From positions 212,501-276,500 of the forward strand of contig JAODUO010000432.1 in assembly GCA_025642075.2 (NCBI GenBank): a stretch of 64,000 nt of DNA. The letters are read 5' to 3'. Source of the DNA: Ridgeia piscesae (lineage: Eukaryota; Annelida; Polychaeta; Sabellida; Siboglinidae). Positions 1-11,800 of this stretch are shown here, in pieces. Position numbers and translations under genes: made by a program. The notes beneath the pieces are model-generated. The model was not told the DNA's origin and did not search any database. It saw only the letters and a program-made list of their open reading frames with translations. How positions within the stretch are numbered: the first letter of the stretch is position 1; each line of letters begins with the position of its first letter.

Positions 1-764
1 CACTGAGAGAAGAAACCACGAACGATTAACTACAACGCAAACACGCACGGTCGACAGTTAACACAAAACACATACACACATTCCACATTTACTTAATTCT
101 AATATCTGCAAATCGTAGCACAAGATTGGTTTTCTCGCGGTTTCAACAAACCGAAAACGAAAGCTACGAAACATATCCCGCCACTGATTTGAACATGATC
201 CGAACAGTCGCACAATATATAAGGATACAAAACACATCCCGACATCGATCTGAACATGATCTACCGACACGTGAAACATCGTAATTAACGAATTGCTGTC
301 AGCGATTACGAATCAGCACAGGCGACAGACGTGTTAATATAATACAGTTTGTATGACACACGTTCGCGTGTACATTTGGCCACCGAGTTTGTACGCCAGC
401 CAGCGCGTTGAACATACAAAGGAATCGTTTCGCTAAACATAGTCGTCGCGGTACAATCACAAATGCTACACGGGTTTCTGATTGCACGCCCCACTAACTA
501 CACAGATCCGGTGAACACGACGTGGTAAACGTTCCAGAAGGCAATCGTCTGACTAGAGAACACTGGGGTGGCAGGCAGAGTGGAGCACCGAGGGGCATCT
601 GTTCACGGTCGTCGTCTTCTCCATTCGCACGGTGCGCGACTGGTCTACGCGTACCACGCAGACTTTACAGTAACGTTGTACCGACGTAACAGGCACTTTG
701 TCGCGAGGCGCCACGCTACGCTACACCTCGCTTAGTATTGAATCCGACTAGCGACTCCGGTTAA
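1..764 (-). other. APC 3' UTR / downstream flank
   Basis: This stretch lies immediately 3' of the APC stop codon on the minus strand. Part of it should be 3' UTR. I see no AATAAA or ATTAAA on the minus strand, so the polyadenylation site may use a variant signal or lie outside the window. The short open frames here have no recognisable motifs. Confidence 0.5.
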
Positions 765-3700
765 TCACACGGTGGTCACTAGACACGATGACCGCTTGCT
801 GCGGTCAACGTCGTCTCCCGACTCCGCCTTCAAACTGTTGAGATACGAGCGCCGTCGCGCCATCAGCATCTCCGTCTTCGTCGTCGGCCGCGTGGGTGAC
901 GGGGCGACGGGCGGGGCGAGCTGCTTCGGGCCGGCGTCAACCACCGTCACGGCCACCTTGGTCGGCGGCTGGGCCGGCGTGTAGTTGAACGGAGGCACGA
1001 TGGCGGCGTTCTGGGCCGGCCGAGGCGGACTTGACAGTGGACTGAGCGTGGAGGGCCGCGTCGGGGAGTTGGCCATACCCGTCGTCGTGTCAGACGACGC
1101 GCGGTCGCCAGCGGGGGCGTCACACTCGACGCGTTCCCCAACCGACGTCCTGTCTTTCTTCTCGCCAACACCCAACAGACCCGGGATCTTGCTCCCGCCC
1201 GCCTTATTACCCACTTTCGCACTGTCCGACGTATCCCTCCGCCACAGACTGAACCGCTTCTTCGGCTGTTCGCTCTTCTGTTCGGGTTTCGCCGGCTCCG
1301 ACTTGGCGCTTTTCGTTTTCGGGCGCCGCCAGATGCTTGACTTCTTGTTCTTGCCGGCGGGTTCAGCTTTCTTGCCGTCATCCAACCCGGCGGCGGATGT
1401 GGATGGCGACGGCTTCGGGTCATCTATCGTGTACGTGCGCCTCCATAGCTTGCTCTGCTCGCTGGCGTTAGACGGCGGATTGCGCGAAACAGCGCCGCTG
1501 TCCGCTTCGTCACTGCCCGCCTCCGACAGATCAGCACCGCTACCGCCCGCCACCGGCAGCTTGTCGTAAGTGGAGCTCTTCGGCAGCGATTCCTGCTGCG
1601 TCGGCGTGTCCTTCGCGTCGTTTTCTGGAGTCGTCGACGAATCTGCATTGAACTTGGTGCCGACAGGCAGACTCCGCCGCGCATTCGTCAAGGACGATAT
1701 CCTCTTCGGCGGGGTGACGGCCTTCACCTGAGGCGTCTTAATCTTCACCGGGGTAGATTTTGCGTTGCTGGCTTTCTGGCCGTCCCGCTTCCACAGGCCG
1801 GCTATCTTGCTGACGGCCGCCTTCTTGTTGGTGACTGTGGACGACGAGCTAGACTCACTCGACGCCGAACCCGCCGGCGACTGGCGCCGTCCGGCCGGCG
1901 TCGTCGACCGACCCGTCCTGTTGACACTCGACGAGCTGTCGCTCTTGTTGAGAGCCGCGCTCGCTCTGACGGGCGTCCTCGCGCCGGGGATGCTCCGGGT
2001 GCTCTGGTTCAGAGAGCTGCCGCTGCTGCTCTTGTTCAGTGAGCCGCCGCTGCTCGCCTTCGTGAGCGCAGTGGCGCTCTTCTTGGCTAACAGACTGCGG
2101 CTGTTGGTCGGCACGCCGGACGATTTCACTACGACGGTTTTCGTTACGACTGTCTTGGGCGTCATCGCCGGCGGCGGCTTGTTCGAGTTGCGCTGCACCT
2201 GCAGCTGCTTGTAAGGCGCCGAAAACCCGTCCTTCTGTGACGTGTCGACGACGAAACTGTGGCCGCCGAGGGCGTTCGACCACGACGCCTGTGGAGCCGC
2301 TGTGGCCGCTCGCGGAGCAGGCACTTGACCGGCCCGTGGAGGCGTCACTTTTGTCAATCGTCCCTCGCATATCCCTTTCTCCTGGTCTTCCACCTCGGTC
2401 GACTTCCGGTTCGACGACGTCGCTTCGCTGCCTTCTGCCGCCGACACCTCGTTTCCGTTGTGATCCGTATCGTCCGACAGTTCATCGGCCGATTTGTTCG
2501 TGTCGTCGGTGGTCAACTCTTTTGTGAATGTTCCCTGTTTGATTAGCGGCTTTGGCCTCTCCACACCACTACTCCCTGCCGCGACAACCGGTTTCGCTCT
2601 GGGGGACGTCAGTCTCGACGGACCGGGGATACTAGAGCCAACGCCACCGCTCGGTTTACCGATTACTGGCAAACTTGACTTTGTTGACGTCGGTGACGGT
2701 CTGGCAGTAGTCCCCGGCGGCTTGATGCCAGTGCGTGGCGATGCTTTAATCGCTGCGGCTTTCGGGGTTCCCTTCTGTCCGTTCGTCATGGGCGTGATCC
2801 TCGACACCGGCGTTCTGTTGGCTGGCTGAGCGCGGCAATGGGAAGGCTTCGCGGGCGGTGTTTTTGTCGGCGGAGTTCGCGGACTCGCGACTCTCGTAGC
2901 TGCGGCCCTGGTCGTCGCGATCGAGCTGCTACGTGGCGGCGTCTTCGGCGCGGGTCGCCCCGTTGGACGAACGATGGCCTTCTGCGGCGATGTCCCCGCG
3001 GCCAGCGACTTCTGCGGCGGTTTCGGCGCAGCGCGGTTCGCGGACGGCAACGGCTTCTTCGGCGCTCCCTGCAGCCTAGCCCTGGGACCACCCGGCGACA
3101 GCGTCGACATAGTCATGACAGTCTTCGTTGCGGATGACGTCACGCTGCGCACGACACGTGGCGCCGACAGCGGCCGTCGGCGACCCCGCACCACTTTGAT
3201 GGCGCCGTTCGCCGGTTCTTCCTCCACCTGTTGCTGTTGTCGCGCCGTCTGCACCCGGCTCGCTTCACCGGGAGTCAGGATCCTCGGTCCTTTTCGCGAC
3301 TCGGCGCCATCCGTCGGCGTGGTCACATCTCCAGCTGCAATCTCGATCTCGTTGTCGCTGTCGTTGGCGTTGTCGCTGTCGCTGATGTTGTCACGCGACC
3401 CGCTCAGGTCGTACGTCGCGTCGCTCCGATGCTCCGACATCGTTCTAGAGCTCGCGGACATCGTCACCGACACGTCGGACGTCGCGTCGGACATGTAGTC
3501 GTTGGAGACGAGCGACAGCGTCTCGTTGGCGATGAAGATGTCGTCGTCGACGCACACGTAGCTGTCGTCGATGACGATGTCGTCGCGATCGCTGTCTCCG
3601 TCATCGTTGTCGTCGTCGTCGTCTTCGCCGAGCGTGCTGCTCGATAGTTGGCGTGTGAGCGACAGCTCCGACAGGATGATGCTGATGTTCTCCTGCAGCG

Positions 3701-5872
3701 CCTGCTCCTCTTCCGTCGAGATGTCAACGGCCGCGTCTTCCGTCCCAGGCTTCTCGACCACCGTCGCTTCCATCACGTCGTCGTCACCCGCCTCACACGT
3801 CCTCTCCGTATCCTCCTCCTCCGTCGTCGCCGCCATCTCCCCGGGCGGACCGGTCGAGCCGCCAAGAACCAACCTCCTGTCCTCGTCGCCTGGAGTCGTG
3901 ATGTCCGACACGAGAGACGAACTCATGTCGGGGAAACTCTCCTTCATGATGTCCGACTCCTCGCCGGCGTCGCAGCTGACCATCAGATGGCGACGCAACG
4001 ACAGCACGCTGTCGGTTGACTGAACCATGCGCTCGGCCAGTTGCGTCGCACTTTCGAATATCTCCGACGACACGTCGACGTCGTCGTATTCGTCGATGTC
4101 GTCGTCGGGTTGTGGGAGTTCGTCAATGTCCGGTTCCGTTACGTGTACGTCAATGTCCGGTTCCGTTACGTGTACGTCAATATCCGCACGCATGGCTACG
4201 TCGTTTCTATCAGACTCGTCCACGTGTTCGTGTGGTGGTGAGTCTGACGTGTCCACAACGTCGTCCACACCATCGACTCCTTCGTCAACATCCTGGAATG
4301 CGTCGATTAAATCGTCACCGCACTTATCACCATTGCTCACGTCCGTGATTTGTTCCGTGTCACTGATACACGTCTCATCGCTTTCTTTCCCACCTCCGTC
4401 ATCACCCGCTAGAAGGGCCTCAAGAGAGAACGACACCAGTTCATCGGTAACACTCGACTTCAGTCCAGTTTCGGCTACAAACTTCTCCAGCTCGCTCTCT
4501 GCGTGCGAGTCTGGTTTCTCGTCGTCTTCAAACCTGTTGTCAGACAACGACAAGAAACCGGCCGCGCACGCCCGTGTAGCGCTGTGTAGCTTCTCCCGAT
4601 TAGTGGCATCTTTGCACTGTTTCTGCATCACAGACATAGGTAGCGAGGGCGCTTCCATCCTCCGCCCCGCTTCGTCAACCTGTGGTCTCCCTCCGTCCGT
4701 CCTCACTTGAGGCCCCTGCGCGTTTTTTGACTGATTCTCGCTTGACGACTGCTCCACCGCCGCGGCGTCGGACGATCTTGCCGACGGCTCCTTTGGCGAA
4801 GCTCTCAGTCTACTGCCGCTTGACGCCGGCAGAGGTAGACGCGTGTCCTTGCGTTTCTTACCTCGGCTCTTCGGCATGGCGGCGTTGATACACTCCTCCA
4901 GCAGCGCGCTCTCCGACGGCGTCGGCTCGAAGCTCAGCGACTCGACGCTCAGTGAACTCAACGAGCTGTTGGCCGAGAAGTTCGCCGGAGTGTCTTCTTC
5001 CCCGAACGTCGCGTTCTGGTCGTTGTCGTGCGACGCGGCCGCTGGTTCCGCGTTGTGGTTGGCCAGCGCTTCGTGGTCGTCGCTGTCGAGTGAACTCAGC
5101 GACGAGTTGCGCGAGAAGCACATGGGCGTGCCCTCGACGACGTACATCTTCGGGTTCTCGTCGTGGTCGTGTTTCCCCAGTGGCGTCGAGTGCATGCTCG
5201 GCTCCGACGACACCTTCTTGCAAGGCGTGCTCTTCAACCGCGCGATCAGTGGCGACTGAATGCCGGGTTTGCGCGGCGTAAACAGTTTCGAGTGCGGCGT
5301 CATGCAACCAATTGCGCCATCGGCTGGGCCGGTGTCGATTTTCATGTCCAGTTTGTCGCTGGTCAAGTCCGCGTCTTCATCGCAGCTGACCGAGCTGAGC
5401 GAGTCGTTGCAAGAGAACGACATCGGCGTTCCTTCGACGGCGAACATTCGTGGCGAATCGTGGCTGCTTGGAGCATCGTTGTGAAACAAGTCCGGCGCCG
5501 CATTCCTGTTTAATACTGCCCCAGTTGGAATATCTTCAGTGGCGTAATTCTTCACAGTATCACCGTGGGAAGCATGCATCATCTCAGGCACATTGCCGTT
5601 GCTAGATGACGCTCTACGGCCACTTGACATGTCACGCCCAGTCGATGACCGGTTGTGTTCTGTCGTCTTCTTCGACGCCTTCTTACTTTTTGGCATTGCA
5701 GATTGAATCGCTTCCGAAAGCAGATCTTCGTTGTCTTCCGAGAACGAACTGAAGTCAGATTTTGCATCGTCCATTTGGAAACTATTGCCTTTTGACGACA
5801 TGTGTTGAGTGGGAAGGCACGTTGTCTGTCGCCTTGCCCAGTCCACACTCGTCTTGATCGTCCGATAAGTCT
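765..5872 (-). CDS. APC: APC giant last exon, 3' part: 20-aa repeats 6-8, SAMP 2-3, basic domain, EB1 motifs, PDZ ligand
   Basis: This is the open frame that continues APC after a frame break. It runs from just after an in-frame TAG near 5872 to TGA at 765-767. Visible in order: a SAMP motif (EAIQSAMPK, about 5690-5720); three 20-residue repeats of EGTPMxFS...SLSS type (about 5395-5455, 5095-5155, 4945-5010); a third SAMP-like motif (ECINAAMPK, about 4870-4905); a long acidic linker (4300-3450) with a very Asp-rich run; the conserved GPRILTPGE block (about 3260-3295); and a long Ser/Pro/Lys/Arg-rich basic region. Two SxIP EB1-binding motifs follow, SSIP near 2630 and SKIP near 1180. The end carries PPFNY near 985 and the C-terminus CLVTTV, a class I PDZ ligand like the human TSV end. 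The acidic linker holds an exact 27-bp tandem duplication (4122-4175). Confidence 0.95.
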
Positions 5873-8800
5873 ACGCTGATATCGCTGAGCGACGCAGCAC
5901 TAGAGAAGTTCAGCGGCGTGCCTTCCGTTGCAAATTTACACACAGAATCGCCACCGGTATCAAATGTGTCTTCGAGACCGGTGCCGGGAAAGCTCGTGCT
6001 CGTTCGAAGTGGCGTCAGTCTATCCACACCGCCGATGTGACCAGTAGAACTAGAAGCACAACCTGGTTTAGTCACCGGATAAGCAAGCCGTCGTTTCATC
6101 GAGTTCTCCGACGAACTCTTTCGCATCTTTTTCTTCGAGTTTGCAGGCATCGCTAGACTAATGCACTGCGCGATCATTTCCTCTTCGCCTTCCGAAACCG
6201 AATCGTTGTCGTCGTCCTCGTCGACTTTGTCGTCGTCTTTCGCCGTTGCGCCGACGTCGACTTCCTTCACCGTGATGACGGTGGCGTCGAGATTCTCGTG
6301 GCTGCTCACGCTGCCCGTCGTGTTGATCTCGGGCGGTGTGTCGCGCTCCTTCCCCAGCGGCACGCACCGCAAGTCCGGTTCTTTTACGATGCGCGGTTCG
6401 TCGTCGATCGTGAGCGCGCTCAGACTGCTTCCGGTCGTCGACAGCGCGCCGGAAGGGAAGTCTTCGACGGCGTACGACACCAGTGTCTCCGCCGTGAACG
6501 CCGTCACCGAGTGGTCGCTGCCGGACGAATCCTTCCCGGGCGTCTTCCCGCGGTCGCACAACGCGGTCGGTACAGCCTTCGTCCCCATCGACTTCGCTGC
6601 AACCTTCTGCACTCCGGGTGCGAGTTTCAGCTTCGCGCCGCTGTCGGAGTCGAGACGAGCCGGCGACTTGCAGTGTGACGGACTGGGCGGCATCGTCTCG
6701 CTGGGTGAGTCCGGCAGGTCGGACGGCGACACGACCTCGCTGGCTCGCCGACTGTACTCGCTCACGACAGAGCTGTGAACGGAGTGCGTGTCGAAACTAC
6801 TCAGCGAGCCGAGCGAGCTGCACCGCGAGAACATCAGCGGCGTCTCCTCCACCTGGTTGTTCTCGTCGAACGTCACGCACTTGGTGGCGCCACCTGCCGG
6901 CGGCGTCGCGTGCGACAGCGTCGCGTTGCCCGACGGGAAGCTGTCCTCGTGCTTCAGCGTCACGTCGTTCTGCGAGTTCGCCGACACGTCGAGGCTGCGA
7001 TTCTCGTCGATGCTCTGCAGCGCGCCGTCCGGCTTGCTCTGGTTGGCCGCCGGCGGCGGGCTGTCGTGCGCGTCGCTGCTGTGCAGACTGCTCAGCGAGC
7101 TGACGCGCGAGAAGCACAGCGGCGTGCCCTCGGTGCAGTACTTCGTCAGCTTCTCGCTCGGACTGCCCGACGCGCTGCTGTCGTTGTACGAGTACAGCGA
7201 CGCCGGCTGACTCGGCGGCTTCGTCTCCGGCGGCGAACTCTTCGCCTCTCTCTGCATGCTGCTGCCGCCATCTGGTGGCGGGTTCTTCAGGATCACAGTC
7301 GACCCCGTGTTCTGCCCCGTGCTGTGGCTGCCGGTTCCGCTCATGTGCTCCGATTCGCTGCACGCGTTCGAAAGTCCGCCGTTTGGTTTGTGGACGTGCA
7401 CGACGGCTGGTTTCTGGCCGGGCACACGGATGACACCAGGTGCAGGTGCGCTGCCTGGCTTGTTGCTTAAGTCCGTCGTTGACGTCGCCGTTGACAGGTA
7501 CGTCAGCGGCGTGCCCTCCGTACAGTAGGTCCGCACGTTGTCGTCGTTGACGCACGGCTCAAACATACCCTGTGGCTGCGGGGCGACGTTGACGTCACAC
7601 GACTGGTCGTCGGCCTCGCTGTAGCGGGTGCTGTAGTTGATTGGCTGGTCGGTGAAGTTGTTGTCGTCGTCCTGCTCCGCGAAGCGAATGCTGTAGTTGG
7701 TCGGCTGATCCAACGTCTCCATGTCCAGATCAGACTTCGTGTAGCCGTTTGTGGCGGAGCGCGCCGCGTTCTCTTTGCCCGTCTTCACCGTCAGCAGTTT
7801 CTCGCACCCGTTGAACGGCATCGATCTCGTGTCGGCGAAAGCTCCTGGTTTTGACAACGGCTTCGCGAACGCCGATCCCGAGGGACTAGAAGGCACTGTC
7901 TGGGGCGTCTCCGAGTACTTGATGCTGTAGTTGATCGGTTCGTCTTGCTCTGGCTCCGAACTGTCCCGGCACATGTCCTCGATACGCTGCGTCACGTTCG
8001 CGAAGGTACTCTCGAACTGCAGGCTCGAGTTCAGCATCGAGTCGCCCGACTGCGGATCGCGACTGAACTCGCTGCTCCGACACACGAGCGGGATCTGACT
8101 GCGCCCGCCCGTGCTCGACCGACCGCCCGGCAGCTTGCGCACGCTCGGCGGCGTGTTGTCGGCCGAGTGTGACTCGCACCGGTACTCCTTCACGTACGGG
8201 CCGGCGTCGATCCCGGCGTGCATTGCGACCTCCTGCATCACCTGCATGATGCGGCTGTTCGGGTGCACGTCCTGCCCGTTCTTCTTGTGCTCGGACAGCG
8301 CGTGCCGCAGTTTGGCGCCGCCGCGGCCGACCATCGCGTGCTGCGGGGCGCGGTCGTGCGATATGTCCGAGTGGATGCTGCCGATGCTGTCCTGGCTACT
8401 GGAGCGCGACACCGACTTCTGCTGCGGCGCGTTCAGACAGCTCTCGATGAGCGGCGACCGGTCGCTGCTGGCCGACCTCTGACCCCGCAGCAGCGCGTTG
8501 CGATGCAGCAGCGCGTACTCGTCGGGCGGGAACGCGCCGCCGTTGTCCGTCGCCTTCAGGACGCACTTCGGCCGCATGTTGCCGAACGTGTACTTGCGCG
8601 ACTCCGTCGGACTGCTCTGCGGACTCTCCATGTTCTCGCACGTCTCCGCGAGATCCTGACTCGCCAGCTCCGCCTCGAGCGCGCGCTGCTTGCGCACGTG
8701 CAGGCCCGGCAGGTTCGACTTGTTGAAGCGGTCGCCGTCCGCGATCCCGAGCGCCGGTTTCGCCGAGAGCAGGTTCTTCAGGGCGGCGGCGCTGCCCATC

Positions 8801-11800
8801 GAGATCATCTTGTGCTTCGAGTGCACCAGGTTCCTGAGCATGCTCACGGCGCCCATCTCCCACAACGCCCGCTGGTCTTCCGGGCAGCGCGCCGAGATGT
8901 TCCACAGCGTCCCGCACGCGTTGCTGACGATGGTAAGACTTGGTGAGCGCAGGTGTTTGAGGAGGATCTGAAGACAGCCGTGCTTGCGCAGCACCTGGCG
9001 GTAGTCCTCTCTCACGGCGATGTGGCTCGACACGTTGCGCAGAATGCCGCCGCCGTTCTCGATAATCGCGAGGGTCTTTGTGAGACTCTTATAGCCCAAC
9101 GTGCCGACGAGAAAGGCGAGCGCGTTGTCGACGGCGCACACGTCCGCCTTGTTCTCGCTGCAGTGAGCCGAGAGGTTCCACAACGCGCTGAGGATGCTCT
9201 TCAGCGTCGACTCTTTGCTCACCTCCATACAGGCACACGTGAGGGCCGTCACACAGCCGACCTCACGCAATGTCTTTTTACTCGCGAGGTCCGCGCGCCA
9301 TGACAGGTTGCGCAGCACGCTGGCGGCCACCTGGCGGAGGTCCTCGTTCGGAGATGACAGTTGCGCCACCAGGGCGGCCAGCGCTGGCTTCATCGAACAC
9401 AGCAGTGCTTTGTTCGTGCCGTCGCCGAAGGTGAGGTTTGTGAGTGCCATGCAGGCGTAACGTCGCATCGTGATGTTGTACTGCTCTGTTGTGTTGCCAT
9501 TGATGTCGTAGTCCACCTCCAGTAGCTCTGCGATAGCGTGAAGGCCCCCTACGACAACAAGTAAAAAGAAAATCAAGAGTTTTTCTAAAATAAATTATGA
9601 AACATTTACACTCATAAAAACTGTCCTAATATTTTATTGTCTGGTTCACTGACAAATACCAGTATTTAAATTATGAGTATTCTTTTGACAATTAATACAA
9701 GTTCGTTACGAATTGTATAGGTTATTAAATCAGATTATTAAAGGGGTCGCCTAAATTTTTGATGTAGAACTGCTGTAATTTAAACGTGAGTTTTGACAGT
9801 GATAATGTTTGAAGTAAAGCGTAGTTGGGGATATCTGCAGTTTTCCTATGTGGAATCATTTATGCAGATTAGCAATGTTTGTTGGCATATTGTATATGTG
9901 TACAGAAAGCACACACCTCAGGAAATGACACAGTTTTATTAACTGTCATATATTAAAAATACTACTGAGAAACTCTGAGCACCCTGTCAACAGCATGTGC
10001 TACAATTTCACTGTCAGTTAGTTACTTACCTAGTGTACAGATGGCATGCCGATGTTCCTCGTCAAATGACAGCTTCATGAGTGCAGCTATGGCTGGGCCA
10101 GGATGATGGTCAATATCTGTCACCACTAGAACGGACAAGTAACAAGTATGTTATCTCATGTAAACTATTTTGCAAAATATTCCACATAATTTTTGATCTA
10201 CCTGATTTACTGAGTAAAACATCCGCTCTTCCAGACTGATGGTGTGACCCAGCAGATTAGGTCTTAAGAGAGTTTCAATCACAGTATCACAAAAATCCTT
10301 GGAATTTAAAAAAATACATTACATAGTGAAACTATTCCATGAACTTTGGAAATGACCACTACATAGGTTGGCCATTTCAGTAAAATAAATAGTTTGGAAA
10401 AATAACTCCCACCACCTGAGCTAAATATTTAATTTAGGATAATATAGTCACAGGATTAACATTTCATTCATTTAAATGTTATGTCATGCAAAACCGGCTT
10501 ACACATAATCTCCGCCATAAATGGCGTGGCTTTTTCATACCAACACGTCTGTAACATAATGGTGAAAAAATCCTTTTCAAATCAACAGGTAGAGCAACAT
10601 TTCTATAAAATAATGGCTAAATTACGTTTTGCCAAATTGTTCACTACTGCAGTGGCGCCCCCACCTGGTGTTGTTTTTTCCGTGTCGCCCCCAGCGCTGT
10701 CGTCCCCACATTTCCCTATCGCTTCCCTCAGCTGGTCGCAGTGGGCCCGCAGCTGTTCCAGGAGCCGGAGCACCCTCGCCTCCCTCCGCCCCCGCTTGTC
10801 GTCCGGGTGGGAGTGGACGATGTTGTGTAGGGCAGCCGCTGCCCTCGCCCTCGCTGCCTTGCTGCCCCGCGTGTTGCCTAGCAACCCTGGCTCTTTGTCG
10901 CTGCCATGGAGGAGCTGTATCAGCAGTGGGAGGCAGCCTGGAGGAAAGAAGAGCTGAGAATAAGAGGGAGGATTCCACAAGTACAAGGGGGATGTTCAGA
11001 GGATGGAACAGTAGAATGTTGGAGGAAGGCAAACCTAGACACAAGGGAGGAAGAGCAGCAGATGGAACAGCATAATGTTAGGTTCATAGGGAGGCAGCTC
11101 ACATGGAGGGACAGCCGAATATATAGAGAAGTCATCGTAATTAAATAAATGGTGTATCTAGGAACTTCTGAAGGGGCAATATTTAGTCAATCATTAGTTT
11201 TACATGCTCAAATGTAAAGGCGCTATTGGGAAATGTCACAGAACAATGTTTTTCCCAAAAGAGGTCATGTCCCAACACGGCCTTAAATACACCACTGTAA
11301 TTTAGAAAAAAGTTTTACAAAATGTAATTCAGAGCAAACCAGTGCACATCTGAACAACTGTACAAACCATGTCTGGCTACCTATAAAAAATTTAATTAGA
11401 CCACCATGAGTTATTCAAAGAGTCAAGTTCGTGTTTACTTGAGCGATGTTATGCAAAAAACAGGCACAAACACCACATCCTAAATATAAGTGGCTTTCCT
11501 AATCTATCCATCGCAGATATGCAAGAACTTTCTCCCCAACCAAAATGGACGAACATTATATCTGTAAATGATCTGATTCACACGATATTTCAAAGTCTCA
11601 AGAACAACAAAACCTGCCCCCTTTATGCTATCTGCGCGCTATCACTCGGCACAATCTTATCCGCAGCATTCTGCAAACCGTCAACGGAGAGAGAGCGTTT
11701 CAAGATAAGCACAGTACCGTGCATTGCTTCACCACGGCTGGGCGCATTCACACAAACCCTGCTTTTCTGTCGGACAAATTGAATTACTGCTAAATGGTCT

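Noticed and set aside
5782..5872. A short intron to explain the frame change
   Set aside because: No GT..AG pair of plausible size with branch point and pyrimidine tract in the overlap.
772..9460. Many plus- and minus-strand open frames overlapping the APC exon in other frames
   Set aside because: Shadows of the GC-rich APC coding sequence; only the collinear minus frames match APC.
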